A stretch of DNA of 6,648 nucleotides from contig NZ_JACIYL010000187.1 in the NCBI RefSeq assembly GCF_014359955.1, positions 1-6,648 on the forward strand. The letters run 5' to 3'. The translations under genes were made by a program, and so were the position numbers. This document shows, one piece after another, positions 1 to 5,368 of this stretch. The notes beneath the pieces are model-generated. The model did not search any database, was not told where the DNA came from, and saw only the letters and a list, made by a program, of their open reading frames with translations. Source of the DNA: Thermogutta sp. (GTDB lineage: Bacteria; Planctomycetota; Planctomycetia; Pirellulales; Thermoguttaceae). Position 1 is the stretch's first letter. Each line of letters opens with the position of its first letter.

Positions 1-142
1 ATTCCTCGGCAACATCGACCTCGTCCGGACGGAAAAACCCGGTAGCCTCCACCAGGCGCCGGACAGCCTGCCGGTCCTCCGGGCGAACCACCGTGCGAAA
101 AGTCACACTCGCTTTCTCCTGTGACTCGGTCGTGCCACGCAT
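1..142 (-). CDS. GNAT-family N-acetyltransferase, N-terminal fragment
   Basis: Reading leftward from ATG at 142-140, 47 codons are open to the window edge. After a short polar lead the protein reads TFRTVVRPEDRQAVRRLVEA and then TGFFRPDEVDVAEE. An 'R-x-x-D-x-x-A-V-R-x-L-V' strand-helix followed by 'TGFF..DEVDVA' is typical of the first strand and helix of GNAT acetyltransferases, which transfer an acetyl group from acetyl-CoA to an amine. The acetyl-CoA binding motif lies beyond the edge, so substrate and activity cannot be judged. Two starts are possible. ATG at 142 has AGGAAGG 13 bases upstream (156-162). GTG at 106-104 has AGGAG (116-120) at a better 9-base spacing and would remove 12 residues with no resemblance to the family. 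A 200-bp gap separates it from the upstream membrane-protein gene on the same strand. Confidence 0.65.
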   Translation of the reverse strand, partial: MRGTTESQEKASVTFRTVVRPEDRQAVRRLVEATGFFRPDEVDVAEE

Positions 143-199
143 GTGGGACCTGATTCCTTCCTCTAGATCAGATTGCTGTGATGATCCACTATCCGTTTT

Positions 200-230
200 C
201 CGGCCGTGGGGCCGGGGTTCGCGGAACCCC
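200..230. repeat. Two abutting perfect hairpins in the gap upstream of the GNAT gene
   Basis: CCGGCC (200-205), a GTGG loop and GGCCGG (210-215) form a 6-bp stem. It is immediately followed by GGGGTTC (214-220), a GCG loop and GAACCCC (224-230), a perfect 7-bp stem; the two stems share bases 214-215. Both lie in the 200-bp gap between the membrane-protein stop and the GNAT start. Read in the direction of the flanking genes (minus strand), the second hairpin runs into AAAACGG and not a U-tract, so this is not a standard intrinsic terminator. It may be a transcript-stabilising or attenuating structure, or a repeat. The rest of the gap (143-342) shows only a 10-bp palindrome, GATGGCCATC, at 249-258. 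Confidence 0.45.
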
Positions 231-342
231 GCGATTGCACCAACAAACGATGGCCATCAGGCGTTCTTTTTGCAAGGGTACACCTGAGACGCAAGCCCCC
301 GCACGCCTACGTCTATTTTCCAGCCGGGGCGTTTCCCACGCA

Positions 343-1533
343 CTACTCGTCGTGCAGCTCGTCGAGTTCGGTCTGGTCCACGTTGTACCGCAGCAGGACG
401 TAGGCGACGGCCGTGGACGTCCAGAATTGGGCGTACAGGTAAGCCGAGGTCAGGTGGCGAAATACGTCGTGCCACTGGGCCAGACTGGCGCTGCTGAGAA
501 GTTCTCCAAAGGAAACTCTCGGCAGCACGAGCCCCGCTGACCAGAGCGTCAGTCCCATACACCATTCCACGAACAGTGCCACCACCGCGGCCACCACCGC
601 CCCGATCACAGCCGCCACGAAGGCATAGAAGAGAAAGTGGAACGGCCGCCGGAATAAATAAGAGCCCGCAGCCCCCACTGCTCCGTAACCGTCCTGGTTG
701 TCGATCATGATGGCCGCCAGCATCAAGGGCCAACCCAGAACGACGAGCACAACCACCAGGGTGAGAAGCGCTCCCGGAATCACGGTGATGACCCACGCCC
801 AGCCCAGGGGCAGAACATGCGTCCCAAACCAGCTCGCCACAAGACATATGACAGCCGAGATCCAGCCGAAAGCGTAAATGGCCACCCAACCGCCGAGGAC
901 ACACGCCATCGCCGCTGGCCAGCGTCTGACAGCAAAGCGAACCATTCCCCGGCGACTATGCCCCTCGCCCCTTAAAGCAGCCAGTGCGGCGAACCGGACG
1001 ATCACTCCTCCGCACAATGTCCACACGGCAAAGACCCAAATCAGGTAGCAAAGCCGTTTAATCCAGTCCGGCCAGGATCTCTCCAGTCGAATGGCACGAG
1101 GCATGCCGGGCCGATCGGGAACATAGGTGATCTGAAGAAAGTAGGTGTAACAACTGGCTAGGTCCGCCCAAACACCGAAAACAGGCACCAGCCGTGGTTG
1201 GCGAGCAAGCTCTGTGAGCAGCGACGCGCTTTCCCGAGCCCGCGATGAAGACGACCGAGACGTCCCAACCCGGTTCTGGACGGGCTGGGCCAGGCTGAGA
1301 TCGACTCCTCCCAAGCTCAGGGGCACCCCGCGAGGAAGGGCAGGCAAAGGTTCGCGGTGGGGAAAAGCGTATTCCAGCGCCTGGCGTCCGGCTTCCACCA
1401 GCAGCAGGCCTGCAATGGCGAGCACCAACACCCGCAAACTCAGCGCAACTATCGCCGCGCGGACCAGGCGCAACCACGGAAAAATTTCCCACCACAGCAC
1501 ACGTCGGATGGCAACCTCACGTGGCTCCTCCAT
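343..1533 (-). CDS. Multi-pass integral membrane protein, planctomycete-type, unknown function
   Basis: This 396-residue protein has no assignable enzymatic function. Hydrophobic segments lie at about 24-46, 161-183, 204-235, 241-272 and 298-323, with a possible sixth at 366-382. Residues 50-155 form a soluble, Pro/Ser-rich region between the first two helices, probably extracytoplasmic if the basic N-terminus is inside. The central layout is a Gly-rich helix ending near 'VRFAALAALRGEG', a basic stretch, two long helices, then 'DGYGAVGAAGSYLFRRPFHF' before another helix. From memory this resembles a recurring planctomycete membrane family with a 'D.f.a..rsysY.f.RP' motif. The tail is acidic (DQTELDELHDE). 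The start is set by GAGGAGG at 1542-1548, 8 bases before ATG 1533-1531. A longer GTG start at 1566 would place that perfect ribosome site inside the gene. It lies 90 bp downstream of the DUF2961 gene on the same strand, so cotranscription is likely. No catalytic motif is visible. Confidence 0.85.
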   Translation of the reverse strand: MEEPREVAIRRVLWWEIFPWLRLVRAAIVALSLRVLVLAIAGLLLVEAGRQALEYAFPHREPLPALPRGVPLSLGGVDLSLAQPVQNRVGTSRSSSSRARESASLLTELARQPRLVPVFGVWADLASCYTYFLQITYVPDRPGMPRAIRLERSWPDWIKRLCYLIWVFAVWTLCGGVIVRFAALAALRGEGHSRRGMVRFAVRRWPAAMACVLGGWVAIYAFGWISAVICLVASWFGTHVLPLGWAWVITVIPGALLTLVVVLVVLGWPLMLAAIMIDNQDGYGAVGAAGSYLFRRPFHFLFYAFVAAVIGAVVAAVVALFVEWCMGLTLWSAGLVLPRVSFGELLSSASLAQWHDVFRHLTSAYLYAQFWTSTAVAYVLLRYNVDQTELDELHDE

Positions 1534-1541
1534 GATTTCGA

Positions 1542-1548
1542 CCTCCTC
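1542..1548 (-). promoter_or_regulatory. Perfect ribosome binding site deciding the membrane-protein start
   Basis: The minus strand reads GAGGAGG, then 8 bases, then ATG. This is a full Shine-Dalgarno match at ideal spacing. It rules against the in-frame GTG 33 bases further upstream, which has no comparable site. Confidence 0.75.
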
Positions 1549-1623
1549 AATCGGCCAGCGCGTCACGGCATCCCCGGGGTCTCCACGCTCACATCGAGAG
1601 AACCCGGCGTTCTTTCACAATTC

Positions 1624-2727
1624 TCAATCCTTCCAGATATCGGCGATACGGGCATCAACGTCCGGCAGTGGCGGCAACGGGGCACTCGGCGTGGGTTCAT
1701 ACCAGAACGTTGCGCAGCACCAGTCATCTTCCGTTTCCACCAGTCCGTTCTTCCAGCCGATCTGCTGGATGGTGATGCGGCATTCCTTCTGCCATGCAAT
1801 CGGGTCGGGCAGATGCCACCGATACATGGAAACGAAATTGTTTTGATCCAGTGAACACCCCTGATAGAAAAACGGCACCTGCTGGATGCCCCAGGAGAGT
1901 CCCACATAGTCCTCGCTGCCCGTCCCGCAAATTGTGGGAAACTCGGTGTCACCATCCATATACACCTTGATTTCCCCTTCCCCCCACCACTGGCCAGGAT
2001 GCAGATTACGCACCCCTATGACGACACCGATATATCGGCCCTTGTTTTTTCGCAAGGGCAAAATCTCGAAATCCTGTTTTTGCGTGGTGAGGTTTTCACG
2101 CCGGAAAAGAACGTGCAGTCGGCCGACATCGTCGGGGTGTTTATCTCCCAGGGTGTAGTCGATCTGATAAAAGATCGGGGGCGTCCGGTTGCCCTTCGTT
2201 TCGTTCGTCAGGGTGATCCGAGCACGTTTGGTGAAGGGCATCGGCAGCCAGATGTTCATGCCCGCCCGCGGCCCTACCGAATGCACGGCCGAAAAGTACG
2301 GCATCACCTTCCCATGGGCAAAGCCGAAAAAGTCGCCCAGCGGACATTCAATACTGGGGTGTTCCTGCCCTTCCCAATAAGCGCGGATGACCAGGCTCCG
2401 CAAGTTCTCCGGATTCGATTCGGTGGTCAGCCAGATATGGCGGATAGTGCCGGGCCCTTCGATATCGCACAGTTGGAGCGTTTCCCCGGGCTTGATGGGG
2501 CGCATTGGCGAGCCCTTCCGACCCACGCCAAGGTTGCTGGCAGCCTTGCCGCCTTCTCCCGGTGCCCCTGTGGGGTTCTCGAAGGAAATCGACCGCGAAA
2601 TCAGGCCGGTATCCAGCAGATAGGGCTGGTGAATCACATCCGGCTGCTGGCCCCACACGGCCGCATTCCCCACCCAAAGCCCTATCGCAAGTCCCACCGC
2701 TGTGCTGAGCCAGAAAACGCGTTTCAT
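1624..2727 (-). CDS. Secreted DUF2961 / GH172-family protein (putative glycoside hydrolase)
   Basis: This 367-residue protein has a signal peptide: basic MKR, a hydrophobic core over about 4-24, and likely cleavage after AVWG at 26, so it is probably exported. The rest is a nearly complete DUF2961 domain. Recognisable blocks are the 'LCDIEGPGTIRHIWLTT' strand (86-102), 'CPLGDFFGFAHG' (128-139), 'LPMPF' (161-165), 'WWGEGEIKVYMDGD' (247-260), 'ICGTGSEDY' (266-274) and 'YRWHLPDPIAW' (302-312). DUF2961 is glycoside hydrolase family GH172, whose characterised members act on difructose dianhydride I or on D-arabinofuranosides. The two conserved glutamates of the family's catalytic pair correspond to E250 (in GEG) and E272 (in SED), both present. 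The true substrate is unknown. The start has AAAGGA at 2735-2740, 7 bases upstream. The membrane-protein gene follows after 90 bp. The length suits a single-domain family member and I see no truncation. Confidence 0.9.
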   Translation of the reverse strand: MKRVFWLSTAVGLAIGLWVGNAAVWGQQPDVIHQPYLLDTGLISRSISFENPTGAPGEGGKAASNLGVGRKGSPMRPIKPGETLQLCDIEGPGTIRHIWLTTESNPENLRSLVIRAYWEGQEHPSIECPLGDFFGFAHGKVMPYFSAVHSVGPRAGMNIWLPMPFTKRARITLTNETKGNRTPPIFYQIDYTLGDKHPDDVGRLHVLFRRENLTTQKQDFEILPLRKNKGRYIGVVIGVRNLHPGQWWGEGEIKVYMDGDTEFPTICGTGSEDYVGLSWGIQQVPFFYQGCSLDQNNFVSMYRWHLPDPIAWQKECRITIQQIGWKNGLVETEDDWCCATFWYEPTPSAPLPPLPDVDARIADIWKD

Positions 2728-2788
2728 TGTGTCATCCTTTCTTCAGGTAAACGTACGCTATGAACCGACTCTGCTGCATGCCGCCCCC

Positions 2789-2817
2789 ATTCTGCCGAAA
2801 AACCTTGTCCCTCGCAA
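2789..2817 (-). promoter_or_regulatory. Possible sigma-70-like promoter for the DUF2961 gene
   Basis: On the minus strand TTGCGA (2817-2812, four of six matches to the -35 consensus) is followed after 17 bases by CAGAAT (2794-2789, four of six matches to the -10 consensus), about 60 bases before the start codon. Spacing is ideal but both boxes are degenerate, and planctomycete promoters are poorly known, so this is tentative. Confidence 0.2.
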
Positions 2818-2919
2818 CCGGTACGAAAGAGAATGGAGTTAAAGAAATGTGGCTCGGCCCAGCCGGCCATCGCAGACCCACGTGACGTTCACCCACTACA
2901 ACAGATCCAACGCAGTCAG

Positions 2920-2947
2920 GTAGGGGCCATTCATGAATGGCCCTTAC
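2920..2947. repeat. REP-like unit 1: near-perfect palindrome with GTAG head
   Basis: GGGCCATTCATGAATGGCCC (2924-2943) is a perfect 20-bp palindrome. It extends outward to GTAG at the left and TTAC at the right, so that 2920-2947 is a 28-bp inverted repeat with only the 2923/2944 pair mismatched (G opposite T). The GTAG tetranucleotide directly before the stem (2920-2923) matches the known head of REP elements. The core recurs in unit 4. Confidence 0.75.
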
Positions 2948-2953
2948 AACGTC

Positions 2954-2976
2954 GGAGGGACCTGCTTGTCGGGTCC
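2954..2976 (+). repeat. REP-like unit 2: GGAG head plus hairpin
   Basis: GGAG (2954-2957) precedes a hairpin with stem GGACC (2958-2962) and GGTCC (2972-2976) around the loop TGCTTGTCG. It is the inverted partner of unit 3: about 30 bases of this arm (from 2951) match the reverse complement of the unit 3 arm with some seven differences. The loop sequence GCTTGTCG is shared. Confidence 0.6.
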
Positions 2977-3011
2977 GATCAACAGCAGTCGATGACCCAT
3001 TCCCCTTCATC

Positions 3012-3034
3012 GGGCACGACAAGCGTGCCCCTCC
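3012..3034 (-). repeat. REP-like unit 3: GGAG head plus perfect 7-bp hairpin
   Basis: On the minus strand GGAG (3034-3031) is followed by GGGCACG (3030-3024), a CTTGT loop and CGTGCCC (3018-3012), a perfect 7-bp stem. With unit 2 it forms an inverted pair with about 35 bp between the hairpins, the layout of a BIME. Confidence 0.65.
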
Positions 3035-3167
3035 GAAACACCCCTCGGTGCCCGCCCAAACGCAATGCATGTTCTAACGTTGAAATGCGGACGTGATGAA
3101 TACGTCTCTCCGGCGCAGGCCCTTACCGAGCGCGAACCCCCTTGCACATACGAGGTCACAAGGATTA

Positions 3168-3195
3168 GTAGGGCCAATTCATGAATGGCCCCTCC
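3168..3195. repeat. REP-like unit 4: second ATTCATGAAT palindrome with GTAG and GGAG heads
   Basis: GGGCC (3171-3175), one extra A (3176), the palindromic core ATTCATGAAT (3177-3186) and GGCCC (3187-3191) repeat unit 1 with a single-base bulge. The plus strand has GTAG at 3168-3171 (overlapping the stem by one base) and the minus strand has GGAG at 3195-3192. Its centre is 248 bp from the centre of unit 1. Confidence 0.7.
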
Positions 3196-3384
3196 GGGAT
3201 GATCTTTGGATGTGATCAATGTGTTGGAGAGGCGATTCGCAAATTTCCCCCACCAATAACCGGCGCCGCGGCGTCCGAACAAGCCGCATTTCCTCCCCCG
3301 AAACGCCAATCCTTGCCGAATGGTCAGCTTGAAAATGGGCAAACCCCAGACGACTGCGGCTTATCGGCCAATCCGTCCCTGAGC

Positions 3385-3390
3385 TACAAT
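3385..3390 (+). promoter_or_regulatory. Possible -10 box for the methionine/GT4 transcript
   Basis: TACAAT matches five of six bases of the -10 consensus. A weak -35 candidate, TTATCG (3361-3366), lies 18 bases upstream. If used, transcription would begin near 3397 and give a leader of about 127 bases. Confidence 0.3.
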
Positions 3391-3399
3391 AAACTTTTT

Positions 3400-3477
3400 G
3401 CAGCACAGGGCGCTGCCACCTCGTGGACCACGGTCCCAGGCGGTTGCCGCTTCCATGATCAACTCGCAAAAGTGCGA
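3400..3477 (+). promoter_or_regulatory. Hairpin-rich 5' leader of the methionine gene
   Basis: Downstream of the possible -10 box several short stems are packed together: GCAGC/GCTGC (3400-3404 with 3412-3416), CCAC/GTGG (3416-3419 with 3423-3426), GCGG/CCGC (3440-3443 with 3447-3450) and TCGCA-AAAG-TGCGA (3464-3477). Methionine genes are often controlled by SAM or related riboswitches. By eye this leader does not fit the SAM-I, SAM-II or cobalamin consensus, so a regulatory role is only a possibility based on position and structure. Confidence 0.3.
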
Positions 3478-3523
3478 TCACACCTCTTCCACGGCTGAAA
3501 AATCGGGAGAAAGGTGCGTTTTC

Positions 3524-5356
3524 ATGGCGGAAAAACAACCCTTTGCGGAGTACCTCGCCCAGGGCGTCGTGGTGTTCGACGGAGCCATGGGCACGGAGAT
3601 TTATCGCCATCATGTGTTCACCAATCGGTGTTTCGATGAACTCAATCTGTCCGATCCGAAGCTCATCCGCAAAATCCATCAGTCGTACTGCGAGGCGGGC
3701 GCCGAAGTCCTGACCACCAACACCTTCGGCGCGAACCGGGAGACCCTCGCCAAGTACGGCCTGGCCGAGCAGGTGCGGGCGATCAATCAGGCAGGCGCCC
3801 AAATCGCCCGGCAAGTGGCCGATGCCGCCGACCGACCGGTCTACGTCGCCGGTTCCATCGGGCCGCTCCCCACGCTTCCCCAAAACGAAGAAGTTCTGTG
3901 GCAGATGATCTGGGAGCAGGTCGATGCCCTCGTGGAAGGCGGCGTGGACTTCATCATCTTTGAAACCCAGCCCAGTCGTCAGGCGCTGGAACTCTGTGCG
4001 GCGGCGATGCGGGAACGGCCGGGCGTGCCGTTCATCCTTTCAGCGGCGGTTTACGAAGACGGCGAAACCGCTTCCGGGGAGACGGTCCAGCGGTTATTCG
4101 CCCCGCTCCCCGAAGGATATCCGGAACCGCTTGCCTGGGGACTCAATTGCGGCAGTGGTCCCCATGGTTTGCTCGGTGCTGTGGAGCAGGCGGTCCGCAT
4201 CCTTCGCAAACCGCTCGTCGTGCAGCCGAATGCCGGCATCCCCAAGGAAGTTGAGCATCGCCGCATTTATCTCTGTTCGCCCGAGTATCTGGCCGAATAC
4301 GCCAAGCGATTCGTCAATCTTGGGGCGGCCGGAGTCGGCGGGTGCTGCGGCACAACACCAGAACACATTCGCGCCATCTGCGACGCCGTGAAACCTCTCG
4401 TCCGCGCCCGCGTCAAGCCGATCTTTGTCGGCCCGGCAGAGGCCGTGGAACTCAAAACGCCGGTGCCTCTGGCGGAGCGGTCGCGATTCGCCTGGCGGCT
4501 GGTGCACAAACAATGGGTGACCTCTGTGGAACTGGTGCCCCCCCGTGGATACGACCTCCGCGACATCATCGAGAAAAGCAAAATGCTTCACCGGCACGGA
4601 GTGGACGCCGTCAACATTCCCGATGGTCCCCGCGCCAGCTCGCGGATTTCGCCCCTCATCACAGCGGATCGCATCCAGCGGGAGGCGATGATCGAAGTCA
4701 TCCTCCATTTCTGCTGTCGGGACCGAAACCTGATCGGCATGCAAGCCGACCTCCTCGCCTGTGCCGCCTGCGATATCCGCAACATCCTGTTCATCACCGG
4801 CGATCCACCGAAGCTCGGCAATTATCCCCATGCCACCGGCGTGTTCGATACCGACTCGATCGGCATGGTGGGCGTTCAGAAGCGTCTCAATCAGGGCGTG
4901 GATCTGGGCGGCCAGCCCATCGACCCACCCACCGCCGCGGTCATCGGAGTCGGTCTGGATCCCACGGCCATTGATCAAAACCGCGAACTGGACCGCTTTC
5001 GCCGCAAAGTGGAGGCCGGGGCCGAGTTCGCCATCACTCAGCCGGTCTTCGACCCCGACGCCCTGCTGCGATTCCTGGACAAGGTCCAGCACCACGGAAT
5101 TCCGATCATCGCGGGAATTTGGCCCTTGGCCAGCCTCCGCAACGCCACATTTCTGAAAAATGAAGTGCCCGGCGTGGTCATCCCCGATTGGGTGATGGAA
5201 AAGATGGCCTCCGTCACCAGCCGCGAGGATCAGCTCAAAATGGGGATTGAAATCGCTCGACAGGCCATCGAGCGGATTCGCGATCGCGTGGCCGGAGTTC
5301 AGGTGAGTGCCCCGTTCGGCAAAATTCAGGTCGCTCTGGAAGTCATCGGGGCATGA
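3524..5356 (+). CDS. yitJ: Bifunctional homocysteine S-methyltransferase / 5,10-methylenetetrahydrofolate reductase (YitJ type)
   Basis: This 610-residue cytoplasmic enzyme matches the length and layout of Bacillus YitJ. Residues 10-295 are a homocysteine S-methyltransferase barrel, with 'VFDGAMGTEIY' (17-27), 'TTNTFGANR' (64-72) and the zinc ligands C209 (GLNCG) and C274-C275 (GGCCGTTPEHI). It passes a methyl group to homocysteine to make methionine. Residues about 325-608 are a MetF-type flavin barrel that reduces methylene-THF to methyl-THF. Visible there are E336 (SVELVPPRG, equivalent to the MetF catalytic Glu), D427 (ITGDPP) and Q506 (ITQPVFD), so both active sites look intact. There are no pterin-binding or cobalamin-binding domains of MetH. 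The chosen ATG has AAGG (3511-3514) 9 bases upstream, and homology starts just after it. An in-frame TTG at 3398 would only add 42 unrelated residues. The GT4 gene follows after 12 bp. The symbol is given by architecture. Confidence 0.93.
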   Translation: MAEKQPFAEYLAQGVVVFDGAMGTEIYRHHVFTNRCFDELNLSDPKLIRKIHQSYCEAGAEVLTTNTFGANRETLAKYGLAEQVRAINQAGAQIARQVADAADRPVYVAGSIGPLPTLPQNEEVLWQMIWEQVDALVEGGVDFIIFETQPSRQALELCAAAMRERPGVPFILSAAVYEDGETASGETVQRLFAPLPEGYPEPLAWGLNCGSGPHGLLGAVEQAVRILRKPLVVQPNAGIPKEVEHRRIYLCSPEYLAEYAKRFVNLGAAGVGGCCGTTPEHIRAICDAVKPLVRARVKPIFVGPAEAVELKTPVPLAERSRFAWRLVHKQWVTSVELVPPRGYDLRDIIEKSKMLHRHGVDAVNIPDGPRASSRISPLITADRIQREAMIEVILHFCCRDRNLIGMQADLLACAACDIRNILFITGDPPKLGNYPHATGVFDTDSIGMVGVQKRLNQGVDLGGQPIDPPTAAVIGVGLDPTAIDQNRELDRFRRKVEAGAEFAITQPVFDPDALLRFLDKVQHHGIPIIAGIWPLASLRNATFLKNEVPGVVIPDWVMEKMASVTSREDQLKMGIEIARQAIERIRDRVAGVQVSAPFGKIQVALEVIGA

Positions 5357-5358
5357 GG
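5355..5358 (+). promoter_or_regulatory. Ribosome binding site of the GT4 gene overlapping the upstream stop codon
   Basis: The TGA stop of the methionine gene (5354-5356) runs into GAGG (5355-5358), which lies 10 bases before the ATG at 5369. This suggests translational coupling of the two genes. Confidence 0.5.
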
Positions 5359-5368
5359 CATCGTCGCC

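Larger units (their letters stand above)
2728..3523. other. 796-bp divergent intergenic region without a convincing gene
   Basis: This gap separates the outward-facing DUF2961 (minus) and methionine (plus) genes. Open frames inside it lack ribosome binding sites, have low-complexity or palindrome-derived translations and run through the repeats, so I do not call them. The parts are: 2728-2830, the leader and possible promoter of the DUF2961 gene; 2854-2919, GC-rich DNA with small inverted repeats such as GTGA-CGT-TCAC at 2882-2892; 2920-3195, the REP-like hairpin cluster; 3196-3384, unassigned sequence containing a 10-bp palindrome CGCCGCGGCG at 3264-3273; and 3385-3523, a possible promoter and hairpin-rich leader of the methionine gene. 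Confidence 0.7.

Noticed and set aside
1534..1566. N-terminal extension of the membrane protein from GTG at 1566
   Set aside because: It would bury the perfect GAGGAGG ribosome site that serves ATG 1533, and it adds 11 residues without support.
1999..2763. 254-codon plus-strand open frame
   Set aside because: It is antisense to the DUF2961 gene, whose motifs and signal peptide are unmistakable. The plus-strand translation shows no family features.
2833..3096. 87-codon plus-strand open frame in the divergent gap, with a 112-codon frame opposite it
   Set aside because: Both run through the palindromes, and much of their translation (such as AIHEWPL) is simply the palindrome read in frame. Neither has a supported start.
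3398..3455. Resemblance to the SAH riboswitch (GGCGCTGC, then CCCAGGC)
   Set aside because: A CTG/CAG stem and similar words are present, but the closing P1 helix is poor and the downstream pseudoknot partner of GGGCGC is missing. The match is too weak without a covariance-model search.
3398..3523. 42-residue N-terminal extension of the methionine gene from TTG
   Set aside because: The extension covers a hairpin-rich leader, has no ribosome site, and homology and the family length of about 610 residues begin at 3524.
3179..3883. 234-codon minus-strand open frame
   Set aside because: It spans unit 4 of the repeats, the leader and the first third of the methionine gene in antisense, with no ribosome binding site or domain.
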